This document shows, one piece after another, positions 36,207 to 45,386 of a DNA stretch of 56,636 nt. A model generated the notes under the pieces. It was not told the origin of the DNA, made no database searches, and saw only the letters and a list, made by a program, of their open reading frames with translations. Within the stretch, counting starts at the first letter, position 1. Every line of letters starts with the position of its first letter. Source of the DNA: JBHHYN01 sp046757565 (GTDB taxonomy: Bacteria > Pseudomonadota > Gammaproteobacteria > Eutrophobiales > Eutrophobiaceae); assembly GCA_046757565.1 (NCBI GenBank), contig JBHHYN010000006.1:1-56636 (forward strand), written 5' to 3'. The position numbers and the translations under genes were made by a program.

Positions 36207-37556
36207 TCATACCGGCTTCTGCATGGTTACAAATTCCTCTGCAGCGGTAGGATGAATTCCGATCGTTGCATCAAAATGTGACTTGGTTGCTCCGGCCCTG
36301 AGAGCAATCGCTATACCCTGGATGATTTCTCCGGCATCCGCGCCCACCATGTGCACGCCGAGCACGCGATCACTGTTTCTGTCCACGATCATTTTCATAA
36401 ACGTCTTTTCATCACTCTTTGTGAGTGTGTGCTTCATCGGAGTAAAACTGGATTTATAGACATCTATATCTGCATAATCTTCTCTGGCCTGTTCCTCAGT
36501 CAGCCCGACAGCCCCCAAATTGGGTTGACTGAATATGCAGGTGGGGATATTTGTGTATTCCACTTTTTCCGGTTGAGTTCCATAAAGTGTCTTCGCTAAC
36601 GCAGTGCCTTCCGTGATGGCAACCGGGGTCAGATTGAAACGGTTCGTGACGTCGCCAATGGCATAAATAGAGGGAATGGAGGTCTGATAGGTGTCGTTCA
36701 CAGTGATCGCGCCTTTGTCTGTTAATTTTATGTCTGTCTCTTCCAGGCCAATATTTGCGGTATTCGGCTTTCGGCCTGTGGCATACATGATCAAATCAGC
36801 CTTGAGTTCCTTTCCCGTGGCCAGTTGCGCCGTAAATTCCCTGCCATTGTTGACGATACTTGTAACACTGGTATTGAACAGGAGTTCTATGCCTTTCTTT
36901 TGCATCTCGGTAGCCAGAAACTCCCGCGTCTCGCCATCGAAACCACGCAGGAACAGGGGGCCGCGGTATATAAGGGCGGTATCGACACCCAGTCCATTGA
37001 ATATTCCTGCGAATTCCACTGCAATATATCCGCCCCCGATTATCATTATTCTCCCCGGCAAGGTCTCCAGGTAAAAGGCATCATTTGAGCTGATAACGTG
37101 TTTGTCACCGGGGAAGTCCGGAATGCTTGGCCAGCTGCCCGTTGCGATCAATATACGCTCTGCGCTGTAGGTTTTATCGGCAACGGCCACCCTGTGCGGA
37201 TCAACTACTGTGGCCCTGCCGTTAAATAGCATCACGCCTGCATCATCCAGCAGGCGTTGATAGATACCGTTCAGGCGTTTGATTTCAGCATTTTTATTCT
37301 TAACCAGTGTTTGCCAGCTAAAGGAAACAGTGCCGGTTTCCCAGCCGAAACCGTGTGCATCGTTGAAGTCCTCCGCAAAATGCGAGGCATAGACGAACAG
37401 CTTTTTGGGGACGCAACCTACGTTGACACAGGTCCCTCCCAGATAGCGCTCTTCAGCTATAGCAACTTTTGCACCAAGTCCCGCAGACATTCGTGCGGCG
37501 CGTACGCCACCCGAACCGGCGCCGATAACAAACATGTCAAAATCGTATTTTTTCAT
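36207..37556 (-). CDS. gor: glutathione-disulfide reductase
   Basis: NADPH-dependent flavoenzyme, 449 residues. The redox-active pair is Cys43-Cys48 in GGTCVNVGCVPKK; FAD loop GAGSGGVRAA; NADPH site GGGYIAVEFAGI; C-terminal GIHPTAAEEFV supplies the catalytic His-Glu of the partner subunit. It is divergent from the glutathione S-transferase gene, with a 66-base shared promoter gap containing TATAAT at 37585-37590. Confidence 0.95.
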   Translation of the reverse strand: MKKYDFDMFVIGAGSGGVRAARMSAGLGAKVAIAEERYLGGTCVNVGCVPKKLFVYASHFAEDFNDAHGFGWETGTVSFSWQTLVKNKNAEIKRLNGIYQRLLDDAGVMLFNGRATVVDPHRVAVADKTYSAERILIATGSWPSIPDFPGDKHVISSNDAFYLETLPGRIMIIGGGYIAVEFAGIFNGLGVDTALIYRGPLFLRGFDGETREFLATEMQKKGIELLFNTSVTSIVNNGREFTAQLATGKELKADLIMYATGRKPNTANIGLEETDIKLTDKGAITVNDTYQTSIPSIYAIGDVTNRFNLTPVAITEGTALAKTLYGTQPEKVEYTNIPTCIFSQPNLGAVGLTEEQAREDYADIDVYKSSFTPMKHTLTKSDEKTFMKMIVDRNSDRVLGVHMVGADAGEIIQGIAIALRAGATKSHFDATIGIHPTAAEEFVTMQKPV

Positions 37557-37622
37557 AAGATAACTATTTTGCTGGATTTTCCAATATAATACATTGCATC
37601 TTTTTATGAGAGGAACTCTTTT

Positions 37623-38300
37623 ATGATTGAACTTTACACCTCAGCAACCCCCAATGGCTGGAAGGTTTCTATTGCTCTTGAAGAAATGGGGCTGGATTAT
37701 GAAGTCACGCGCATAAGCCTGAGTGACCTGGACCAGAAACAGGAATGGTATCTCAAAATCAATCCAAACGGGCGGATACCTACTATTATTGACAAGGATA
37801 ATGGTGATTTTTCTGTGTTTGAATCCGGTGCCATCCTCATCTATCTGGCAGAGAAGAGCGGTATGTTCATGCCGGATGATGTGAAAGGGCGCTCCACGGT
37901 CATTCAGTGGTTGATGTTTCAAATGGGTGGTATTGGGCCGATGCAGGGCCAGGCGAATGTCTTTTACCGTTATGCTCCGGAAAAGATCGACTATGCTATT
38001 AACCGTTATCAACACGAATGCAGACGACTTTTTGAGGTGCTGAACAAACGTCTGGAGGATAATGAGTACCTGGCCGGGGACTATTCCATCGCCGATATGG
38101 CAACCTGGTCCTGGGTACAGGGATATGAATGGGGGGGAATTTCGATAGACGGGTTGCCGAATTTGCAAAGCTGGCTGGACCGCGTTGCCGGCAGGCCGGC
38201 GGTACAACGGGGCCGGGATGTGCCGGATCCGAGAGAACCGGATTCAGAAGCGAGGCGGGAAAAGGCAGTCGCGGCGGCAAGGAATTTTATCATCGAATGA
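37623..38300 (+). CDS. glutathione S-transferase, Nu-class-like
   Basis: A 225-residue two-domain GST. The N-terminal thioredoxin fold contains TPNGWKVSIALEE and NPNGRIPTI, with FESGAILIYLAEK binding glutathione, a pattern typical of YfcG/YghU-type disulfide-bond reductases. The all-helical C-terminal domain follows. AGAGGA precedes the ATG. Gene position beside gor suggests a role in glutathione disulfide chemistry. Confidence 0.92.
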   Translation: MIELYTSATPNGWKVSIALEEMGLDYEVTRISLSDLDQKQEWYLKINPNGRIPTIIDKDNGDFSVFESGAILIYLAEKSGMFMPDDVKGRSTVIQWLMFQMGGIGPMQGQANVFYRYAPEKIDYAINRYQHECRRLFEVLNKRLEDNEYLAGDYSIADMATWSWVQGYEWGGISIDGLPNLQSWLDRVAGRPAVQRGRDVPDPREPDSEARREKAVAAARNFIIE

Positions 38301-38325
38301 TTGTACAGTTTTATTAATTGAGTTT

Positions 38326-39270
38326 ATGTCTGGTCAAATAGTCGATTCGGGTCCGTTCGAGAAAACGCTGTCATCGACTAATAAGCACAAGGAACAGTTG
38401 ATGCGGCGTGCCACCTATGCGTCGGTTTCGGTAGCATGTCTGCTTATCATCATTAAATTAACTGCGTATGTGCTGACCGGATCAGTAGCGCTCCTTTCCA
38501 GCCTGATCGATTCCGTGCTGGACGCATTGGCTTCTACCGTGAATCTGTTTGCTGTCAGACATGCCTTGACGCCGGCCGACCGGGAACATCGGTTTGGTCA
38601 TGGTAAGGCTGAACCACTGGCCGGACTCGGTCAGGCCGCGTTCATCGCAGGGTCGTCTTTATTCCTGATCTTCGCAGCAATCAATCGCCTGGTGTACCCG
38701 ATTCAGATCCAGCACGGCATGACGGGGATCGTTGTTATTGTAATCTCCCTGTTGTTGACTGTCGCGCTCATAGGGTACCAGAGGTATGTCGTGGAAAGGA
38801 CGAAATCCATCGCAGTGCACGCTGATTCCATTCATTATTTCAGTGATGTGATTATGAATGCCAGTGTTATTGCCGCGTTGGTGTTGAATGCCTATTTTGG
38901 ATGGTTAATGGCAGATCCGGTATTTGCACTGTGTATTGCCGTATATATTATTTATTCCGCAGGGCGGATCGCCGTCTATTCATTAACACAACTCATGGAC
39001 AGGGAATTGCCGGATGAAGACAGGGAAAGAATCAAGAAGATTGCCCTGGATCATTCCGAAGTAAAATCCCTGCATGAATTAAGAACACGTGCATCCGGCA
39101 AGGATTTCTTCATACAGCTGCATTTGGAGATGGACAGTTCTATTTCCCTGATCAAGGCGCATAACATTGCCGATGAGGTAGAACTTGAAATCAGGAAAGC
39201 CTACCCGAATGCAGATGTTATTATTCATGAGGACCCGGAAGGATTTGAAAGAGGCGTGAGCAGTGACTGA
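38326..39270 (+). CDS. cation diffusion facilitator (FieF-like metal efflux)
   Basis: A 314-residue inner-membrane antiporter with six membrane segments and a C-terminal cytoplasmic domain. Zinc/iron site residues are visible as SLIDSVLDA (Asp pair) and HADSIHYFSDV (His-Asp). The C-terminal domain ends AYPNADVIIHEDPEG, typical of FieF. ATG 38326 is used because the frame upstream overlaps the GST gene. Confidence 0.92.
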   Translation: MSGQIVDSGPFEKTLSSTNKHKEQLMRRATYASVSVACLLIIIKLTAYVLTGSVALLSSLIDSVLDALASTVNLFAVRHALTPADREHRFGHGKAEPLAGLGQAAFIAGSSLFLIFAAINRLVYPIQIQHGMTGIVVIVISLLLTVALIGYQRYVVERTKSIAVHADSIHYFSDVIMNASVIAALVLNAYFGWLMADPVFALCIAVYIIYSAGRIAVYSLTQLMDRELPDEDRERIKKIALDHSEVKSLHELRTRASGKDFFIQLHLEMDSSISLIKAHNIADEVELEIRKAYPNADVIIHEDPEGFERGVSSD

Positions 39271-39338
39271 TTTTCCGTGCGGTTAACACGGCTCCTTTGA
39301 GGTTTTCTTTTCCTGTTTCTAAAGTGATCGTTTATCAT

Positions 39339-40799
39339 TCAGGCCCCGCGCTGCCAACGATGGAAACGCTCGGCCCATTTGAGCAACATGGCCGGTGCAT
39401 GGTTCTTCTTCCATACGCCTGCGGCAAATTTATTGGCTTCAGCAAGCGTTGGATAGATATGTATGGTTTCAAGGATTTTATTCAGTCCGATATGATGACG
39501 CATAGCGCTGATGTATTCCGTGATGAGATCTCCGGCATGCTCTCCGGCAATCGTTGCCCCCAGGACCTTGTCCTTACCCGGTACAGTCAATACCTTCACC
39601 AGACCCTGGGCCTCTTCGTCGGCTATTGCCCGATCCAGTTCACTGATTTCATAATTCGTTACCTCATACGGGATCCCTTTCTCCCTGGCCTCAGTCTCAT
39701 TTAAACCTACCCTCGCCACCTCCGGATCGGTAAAGGTTGCCCAGGGTATTACCGAATAATCCACCTTGAATTTTTTAAACGTCCCGAACAATGCGTTGAC
39801 GGTTGCATACCAGGCTTGATGGGCGGCGGTATGGGTAAATTGGTAGGGTCCTGCCACGTCACCACAAGCGTATATATTCGGATAGCAGGTTTGCAGGTAT
39901 TTATTGGTTTCGATAGTCCTTTGTCTGGTCAGGGGAATGCCCAGATCTTCCAGGCCATAACCTTCAATATAGGGTTTGCGGCCAACTGCAACGAGTAACT
40001 CATCGAATTCAATTTCGATCTCTTTCCCGTCTGATTCGCACACGATAACTTTGCTGTTTCCCTCGGCCTTGACGGCCTTGGCCCGATGATTGACGAGGAC
40101 ATTGATCCTCTCTTTATGGAATCTGTCAGTTACCATTCTCGAAATTTCCGGGTCCTCCCTGATCAGTATCCGTGGCAGCATTTCAATCTGGGTGACTTCG
40201 CTGCCAAACCGGGCGAAACACTGGGTTAATTCAGAACCAATAGGTCCTCCTCCCAATACCGCAAGGCGGCCCGGCAGTTCACGCAGCGACCATATATTGT
40301 CCGATGTCAGGTACCGGATTTTATCGATTCCCGGTATAGGCGGAACGAAAGGACCGGCGCCTGCAGCAATGATGATCGTTCTTGTGGTGAGGGTCCGGCC
40401 ATTGACCTCAATGGAATAGGGCGATGTGATCCTGGCCTCTCCCTGGATACACTCCACCCCTAATCCGGTATAACGTTCGGCGGAATCATGGGGTTCGATG
40501 GCTTTGATCACACGCTGCACCCGCTCCATGACCTCGGCAAAATCGTATTCCACATCAATTCGTTTAAAACCGAATTCCTGCGCCCGGCTCGCTTGTGAAA
40601 GGATCCTTGCTGAGCGAATCAGGGCCTTCGATGGAACACATCCGGTATTCAGGCAGTCACCCCCCATTTTCTGTTTTTCAATCAAGGTCACTTTTGCCCT
40701 GACAGTCGCGGCAATATAGGCGGCAACCAGGCCGGCGGATCCCGCACCGATAACGATGATATTCCGGTCGAATTTTTTCGGTTTCTTATAGTTGTTCAT
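39339..40799 (-). CDS. mercuric-reductase-like pyridine nucleotide-disulfide oxidoreductase
   Basis: A 486-residue flavoprotein. The FAD loop is GAGSAGLVAAY, the disulfide is Cys49-Cys54 in GGDCLNTGCVPSK, and HIYPTLAEA near the C-terminus supplies the His-Glu pair. It lacks the N-terminal metal-binding domain and the C-terminal cysteine pair of true MerA, so the substrate is open. It starts where the upstream TVP38 gene stops, and such pairs are common, suggesting a joint role. Confidence 0.88.
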   Translation of the reverse strand: MNNYKKPKKFDRNIIVIGAGSAGLVAAYIAATVRAKVTLIEKQKMGGDCLNTGCVPSKALIRSARILSQASRAQEFGFKRIDVEYDFAEVMERVQRVIKAIEPHDSAERYTGLGVECIQGEARITSPYSIEVNGRTLTTRTIIIAAGAGPFVPPIPGIDKIRYLTSDNIWSLRELPGRLAVLGGGPIGSELTQCFARFGSEVTQIEMLPRILIREDPEISRMVTDRFHKERINVLVNHRAKAVKAEGNSKVIVCESDGKEIEIEFDELLVAVGRKPYIEGYGLEDLGIPLTRQRTIETNKYLQTCYPNIYACGDVAGPYQFTHTAAHQAWYATVNALFGTFKKFKVDYSVIPWATFTDPEVARVGLNETEAREKGIPYEVTNYEISELDRAIADEEAQGLVKVLTVPGKDKVLGATIAGEHAGDLITEYISAMRHHIGLNKILETIHIYPTLAEANKFAAGVWKKNHAPAMLLKWAERFHRWQRGA

Positions 40800-41491
40800 T
40801 ATAAGTCCGACAGATCCCTTGATGCCCTGATCAAACTAACGGCTTTATTTGCCAATAACGGGAAGATACCAAGCAAAACAAGGGAAGCAATCAATTCCGG
40901 GGACATTACATCGCCCGGTTGCGTTATCCTGGCAATCTGTGTCCCGGCGTTGACGAAGACTATCGATGCGGGCAGCATACCAATCAGGGTGATAAACGAG
41001 AAGGTGATGGTGCGTATTGGAGTAAGTCCCATGACCGGGTTAATAATAAAATAGGGGAAAATCGGCACCAGGCGCATGGTAAAAAGATAAACAGCACCGT
41101 CTTTCTCGATACCCTTGTTTACCGATGTCAGCTTATCTGAAAAACGCTTCTGGATCGCATCCCTGAATACAAACCTGGATGACAGGAACGCTATGACCGC
41201 ACCAGAGGTTGAAGCGATTGACGCCAGCATTGTTCCCCATAACAGACCGAAAATCGCCCCACCGGTTAATGTCATGATCGCAGAAGTGGGTAGTGAAATA
41301 CTGGTGACGGTAATGTAGATAAAAACGTAGATCAATCCGGTCTTGACGGGATTGGACCGGTAATAGGCATCGATAACTGCCTGCTTCGATTTCAAAAATT
41401 CGAGGGTAAAGTAATCTTCCAGATCAAATATAAAAAAAGCGGTTATCAATATTACTATAAAGGTTAACAGGAAGGCTTTACTTTTTGTCAT
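40799..41491 (-). CDS. TVP38/TMEM64 (VTT-domain) membrane protein
   Basis: A 230-residue polytopic protein with five to six membrane segments. The VTT/DedA-like signature is present: GGAIFGLLWGTMLASIASTSGA with a conserved F..R..G-type loop, and RLVPIFPYFIINPVMGL. The stop overlaps the start of the flavoprotein gene by one base, so the two are translated together. Confidence 0.9.
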   Translation of the reverse strand: MTKSKAFLLTFIVILITAFFIFDLEDYFTLEFLKSKQAVIDAYYRSNPVKTGLIYVFIYITVTSISLPTSAIMTLTGGAIFGLLWGTMLASIASTSGAVIAFLSSRFVFRDAIQKRFSDKLTSVNKGIEKDGAVYLFTMRLVPIFPYFIINPVMGLTPIRTITFSFITLIGMLPASIVFVNAGTQIARITQPGDVMSPELIASLVLLGIFPLLANKAVSLIRASRDLSDL

Positions 41492-41577
41492 CTAAACTTG
41501 ATATCCCGGAAATCGACAATCAGCAGAAACAGCCATGGATAGACTATCGTAACCACATGCTGAATAATCATCAATGA
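41485..41577 (+). pseudogene. possible hemerythrin fragment
   Basis: The plus strand reads SKLDIPEIDNQQKQPW before a stop at 41575-41577. This resembles the N-terminal iron-binding stretch of bacterial hemerythrins (PEIDxQHK), but with Gln in place of His and no continuation. It overlaps the 5-prime end of the TVP38 gene by seven bases. Chance similarity is possible. Confidence 0.2.
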
Positions 41578-41634
41578 ATAATTTTACTGCGTCATGTAAC
41601 GCCGTTGTTCAAAATACCGGGTAAACGGAAAATC

Positions 41635-41655
41635 ACCTGGACATCCTGTCCAGGT
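41635..41655. promoter_or_regulatory. perfect palindrome, possible operator
   Basis: ACCTGGACA (41635-41643) and TGTCCAGGT (41647-41655) form a nine-bp inverted repeat with a three-base centre. No T run follows. It lies 144 bases upstream of the TVP38/flavoprotein pair and could bind a dimeric regulator. Confidence 0.4.
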
Positions 41656-41726
41656 TGATGAAAGTACATAAATATCAGTACTCCGTAAGCATGTTCTGGC
41701 CGGAGCACCAGAGGAGGGATAGGAGC

Positions 41727-42008
41727 TTAAAAGGTGGTTAATAACAACCCGCAAACTGTATGTGCCTGCCTGGACGGCAGGATCAGGGATTTCAGGATTC
41801 CGGTTAAACTGAACCGGTCCAGTCCTTCTTCACGTTGCATTTCATATTTTTTTTCAAATGAGTTGTTGAAGATCAACTGTTCCAGCACAATGTTTTTGTA
41901 AATAGTTCCGTCCGGTTGGCCAAGTTCAGGGACGAACATCCATTTATTTCCCCGAATGCGACAACCGTAACCATTGGTACCATTAAGCCAGCATGGATAT
42001 ACGCCCAT
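41727..42008 (-). CDS. small hypothetical protein
   Basis: A 93-residue frame with no recognised domain, no signal peptide and no membrane segment. The case for it is a GGAG seven bases ahead of the ATG and a frame that fills an otherwise empty stretch. It contains three cysteines. Composition is not strongly gene-like and it may be spurious. Confidence 0.35.
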   Translation of the reverse strand: MGVYPCWLNGTNGYGCRIRGNKWMFVPELGQPDGTIYKNIVLEQLIFNNSFEKKYEMQREEGLDRFSLTGILKSLILPSRQAHTVCGLLLTTF

Positions 42009-42312
42009 AGTTTTGCTCCGCCTTAGTCAGGTATTTCTGTAAACAGGTTTCTGCAATCCGGGTGCCTGGATGCGGGTTTTACACGGTGGGAATAACGAAT
42101 TTGTGATGGAATTCACATTATTTTTATATTAATCAATAGGATACATTATTTTCATAATAATTCTCCTTAACAATTTTGACATGATATTGTGGCCGCCGGG
42201 GAGGTACTATGGGCCTGGCCGTTGCCTGAAGAAGACAAAATGCTTTGGCTTTCTACCGGCACAGGTTACTATGCACAGGCATTAACCAAATCTTAAGAGA
42301 CCGATAAATATC
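42009..42312. other. AT-rich intergenic region with two mini-ORFs before mlaC
   Basis: The left part is AT-rich. A six-codon frame (42209-42229, MGLAVA) follows GGGGAGG by four bases, and an 18-codon frame (42240-42296) starts ten bases after its stop. mlaC starts 16 bases beyond that. They could be leader peptides or nothing. Confidence 0.25.
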
Positions 42313-42954
42313 ATGCTTAATCGTCCTCTATGCCTGTGTTTCCTGCTGCTTTTTTCATTTGCAGTGGCTGCTGCTGATTATTCGACGCCTACCGGACGGG
42401 TCAGGGATTCCATCGAAAATGTTATTTCTATTCTTAAGAATGAATCGCTGGACCGTGAGACAAAGTGGAAGAATGTAGCCAAAGTTATCAGGGATGGTTT
42501 CGATTTTCGCAGCATGTCTCAAAGTGTACTGGCAACCCATTGGAAAAAGGCCACGCCTGAAGAGAGAGAGCGGTTCTCGGAATTTTTCTCCCAATATCTT
42601 GAAGAAGTCTATCGCTCCAAGATCGAGGCCTATACAGACGAGAAAGTCTTGTATAAAGATGAAAAGATTCGTGGGAAGAGGGCGGTTGTCAAGACAGTGA
42701 TTGTCAGCGGTTCTACTGAGATACCGGTCAACTACAAACTGAAAGATAATAATGGCGTGTGGTATGCCTATGATGTCGTGATTGAGGGGATCAGTCTGGT
42801 CAGTAATTACCGCAATACCTTTGCCGCGATCGTCAAAAACGAGGGTATGGATGGCCTGCTGAATGATATACAGCGCAGGATAGATAAATATAAGGCTGCA
42901 CAAGCGACTAAGGAGGCGACTGAAAGTCAGTCTGACGACTCTTCCGGGAGTTAG
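42313..42954 (+). CDS. mlaC: MlaC periplasmic phospholipid-binding protein
   Basis: Periplasmic shuttle that carries phospholipids between the outer membrane and MlaFED. The 213 residues start with a signal peptide (to about AVAAA) and match the MlaC/Ttg2D family: MSQSVLATHWKKATPEERERFSEFFSQYLEEVY and a YDVVIEGISLVSNYR motif. Oddly it is on the strand opposite mlaFED, facing them, rather than inside the operon. Confidence 0.92.
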   Translation: MLNRPLCLCFLLLFSFAVAAADYSTPTGRVRDSIENVISILKNESLDRETKWKNVAKVIRDGFDFRSMSQSVLATHWKKATPEERERFSEFFSQYLEEVYRSKIEAYTDEKVLYKDEKIRGKRAVVKTVIVSGSTEIPVNYKLKDNNGVWYAYDVVIEGISLVSNYRNTFAAIVKNEGMDGLLNDIQRRIDKYKAAQATKEATESQSDDSSGS

Positions 42955-43015
42955 AATTAAGCTATATCGCTATCCTGTATGTGTCCGCTATTCACGACTC
43001 CACGGTAAGTCCTGC

Positions 43016-43465
43016 TTATTTCTCACCTGATTCAAAAACATACTTGCTGATCAACTCTTCAAGGTTAATGGAAGGTTCCGTTTCAGCGATTTCCATACCA
43101 GGTTCAAGATAGCCCATTCCCCCCGGAGTAATCTTGACAAACTTGTCACCAATAATACCGGCGGTCCGGATTGATGCGATCGCGTCTTCATGGATGGGGA
43201 CGTCCTTATCGATGGCGAGGGTGACCACTGCCAGATAGTCTTCCGGGTCGAAATCTATCGTGTCGACCATGCCGACCCTGACTCCGGCTGCTTCAACGAA
43301 AGCACCCTCCCTCAGGCCTGAAGCAGAGGTGAATCTGGCCACAATCTCATATTGATTTTTCCCCAGGATATTGATATCGCCCAGCATGATTGCAAGATAA
43401 GAGATGGATGCCAGTCCGATCAACATGAACAGACCGACGATGATTTCAATCTTTTTTTCAGACAT
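43016..43465 (-). CDS. mlaD: MlaD, MCE-domain phospholipid transport protein
   Basis: A 149-residue single-pass protein: N-terminal membrane helix (about 8-28) then one MCE domain with YEIVARFTSASGLREGAFVEAAGVRVG. It forms the periplasmic hexamer on MlaE. It follows mlaE by 11 bases. No mlaB (STAS) gene follows; the operon ends here. Confidence 0.93.
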   Translation of the reverse strand: MSEKKIEIIVGLFMLIGLASISYLAIMLGDINILGKNQYEIVARFTSASGLREGAFVEAAGVRVGMVDTIDFDPEDYLAVVTLAIDKDVPIHEDAIASIRTAGIIGDKFVKITPGGMGYLEPGMEIAETEPSINLEELISKYVFESGEK

Positions 43466-43476
43466 GGCTGTTTACT

Positions 43477-44259
43477 CTATAAGATAATTGATGTGACGAT
43501 ATAATCCGCATACAAAACGGTGATCAACGATAACACAACCGTATCGGTAGTCACCTTGCTTACCCCTTCCGCTCCCTGGGCGCCTGATGTATCGAGGTGC
43601 AGGTAGAAACCCTTTACCGTTGCCACCCAGATAATGATTGTTCCGAATACGATTGCCTTTACCGCCCCCATCATACAATCGCGAAACAATACCGCATCGT
43701 ACATCCCATAGAAATAAGAACCGGGACTTACTCCAAAAAGAATCACGCCAACAAAATAGCCACCCATCACTCCGACAGTAATAAAGATCGCAGTTAATAA
43801 TGGTGTTGAAATGATCGCTGCGAAGACCCGTGGGGCAATGAGGTAACGAAACGGGTCGATGGCCATACACTCCAGGGCGTCGATTTGGGATTCATTGCGC
43901 ATGATGCTGATCTCGGCGCATACCGAAGACCCAACCCTGCCGATAATGACTAATGCGGTGATTACCGGACCAAGTTCACGGATGAGACTTACGCCAACAG
44001 CTGCACCCAGCAGTGATACGGATCCGAAGCGTACCAGGGTGTCATAGAATTGCAGGGCCACGACCATACCGACAAATATTCCGGCTACAACAATGACGAG
44101 AAGCGACCGTGCGCCCATAAAATGAATCTGCTTTATGATGGGGTAAATCCTGTAGGGGGGCAAAAAAATTCGCAACAGGCCGACGGCCAGAAATATGCCT
44201 GCACGACCCAGGCGTTCTACAAAACTAACAGCATGATTGCCAATACCAATAATGTTCAT
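43477..44259 (-). CDS. mlaE: MlaE, phospholipid transport permease
   Basis: A 260-residue inner-membrane permease with the family features GIFVGMVVALQFYDTL and RNESQIDALECMAIDPFRYL (ATPase coupling region). The start overlaps the mlaF stop by four bases. It works with MlaF and MlaD to move phospholipid across the periplasm. Confidence 0.95.
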   Translation of the reverse strand: MNIIGIGNHAVSFVERLGRAGIFLAVGLLRIFLPPYRIYPIIKQIHFMGARSLLVIVVAGIFVGMVVALQFYDTLVRFGSVSLLGAAVGVSLIRELGPVITALVIIGRVGSSVCAEISIMRNESQIDALECMAIDPFRYLIAPRVFAAIISTPLLTAIFITVGVMGGYFVGVILFGVSPGSYFYGMYDAVLFRDCMMGAVKAIVFGTIIIWVATVKGFYLHLDTSGAQGAEGVSKVTTDTVVLSLITVLYADYIVTSIIL

Positions 44260-45074
44260 TTTCCGGTTTTTCTTTTAGTGGTCAGTTTTTGCAAATAGGC
44301 ATCAGCATCGACCTCTTCATCTCTGACCTTGCGGCCCAGCATGTTAATGATACGCTGATCCGTGCTGGCCCTTACTTCTTCCCTGGTACCGGTCAGAATC
44401 TGTTTGCCTTTGTCAAGCACGCTAATACGATCAGCCACGTTAAATGCACTTTCCAGTTCATGGGTAATGATAATGATACTCATGTTCAAGGCATCCCTGA
44501 GCCGCAGGATCAATTGATCGAGTTCTGCCGAGGTCACCGGATCAAGACCCGCAGACGGTTCATCAAAAAACAGTAATTTCGGATCCATAATAACGGCCCG
44601 TGTCAGACCTGCCCGTTTTAACATGCCGCCGGAGAGCTCTGACGGCATCAGATCTCCATGATCCGCAAGATCCATCAGTGCAAGCTTCATCATTGTCATG
44701 ATCTGGATGGTATTACCATCCAGTGTGGTATGTTCACGTAATGGCAGTTCAACGTTTTCGCGTACGCTTAGCGAACTGAATAGCGCCCCGTTCTGAAAAG
44801 CCACCCCGATATTTTTACGCAGGTCATAGAGTTCTCTCTTTTTTAACTGTGAGATATCTTTACCCAGAACTTCGACCTTACCGCATGTTGGCGTGATTAA
44901 ACCCAGTATGTTCCTGAATAGCGTACTTTTACCGGAGCCGCTGTGTCCCATAATAACCATTATTTCTCGTTCCTGTACGCTCAGATTGATATCATCCAGC
45001 GCCAGCTTGTCGCCGTAATGGCAACTGAGGTTTTCGATATTGATAATGGCTTGTGTTTCCTTGTCGTCGTTCAT
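44256..45074 (-). CDS. mlaF: MlaF, phospholipid transport ATPase
   Basis: A 272-residue ABC ATPase with GHSGSGKS (43-50), signature LSGGMLKRAG at about 148, and DEPSAGLDPVTS Walker B. The LSGGM..R form is typical of MlaF. The ATG at 45074 is preferred; the frame extends to a TTG at 45113. First gene of mlaFED. The 312-base gap upstream (45075-45386) holds no gene apart from a tiny frame at 45291. Confidence 0.95.
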   Translation of the reverse strand: MNDDKETQAIINIENLSCHYGDKLALDDINLSVQEREIMVIMGHSGSGKSTLFRNILGLITPTCGKVEVLGKDISQLKKRELYDLRKNIGVAFQNGALFSSLSVRENVELPLREHTTLDGNTIQIMTMMKLALMDLADHGDLMPSELSGGMLKRAGLTRAVIMDPKLLFFDEPSAGLDPVTSAELDQLILRLRDALNMSIIIITHELESAFNVADRISVLDKGKQILTGTREEVRASTDQRIINMLGRKVRDEEVDADAYLQKLTTKRKTGK

Positions 45075-45386
45075 AATTATGTCAAAAGTATACTCCAATG
45101 ATACACGTGTCAAAATGCCAGGCTGGCATAGGGGACAGGGGCAGGTTCAAAGGGAGCGGGCTTGCCTGAATGGATGTTCCGTACCTGCACATAAAGTGCA
45201 AGATCCCTCTGTCGCTGTGTTCGCTCCGGAATGATACGCATCCATCATGCCGGACCCTGTCCCGAACCAGGGGGAAGGAGGTGGGTTACTATGGATAGAT
45301 CGCTATCAGTGGCGTAGAGAGGCAAGCTGACGGAACAGAATTTCCTCATTCTCCATCGTTTGTCCGGCGGACAGATGTTGCTCCGC

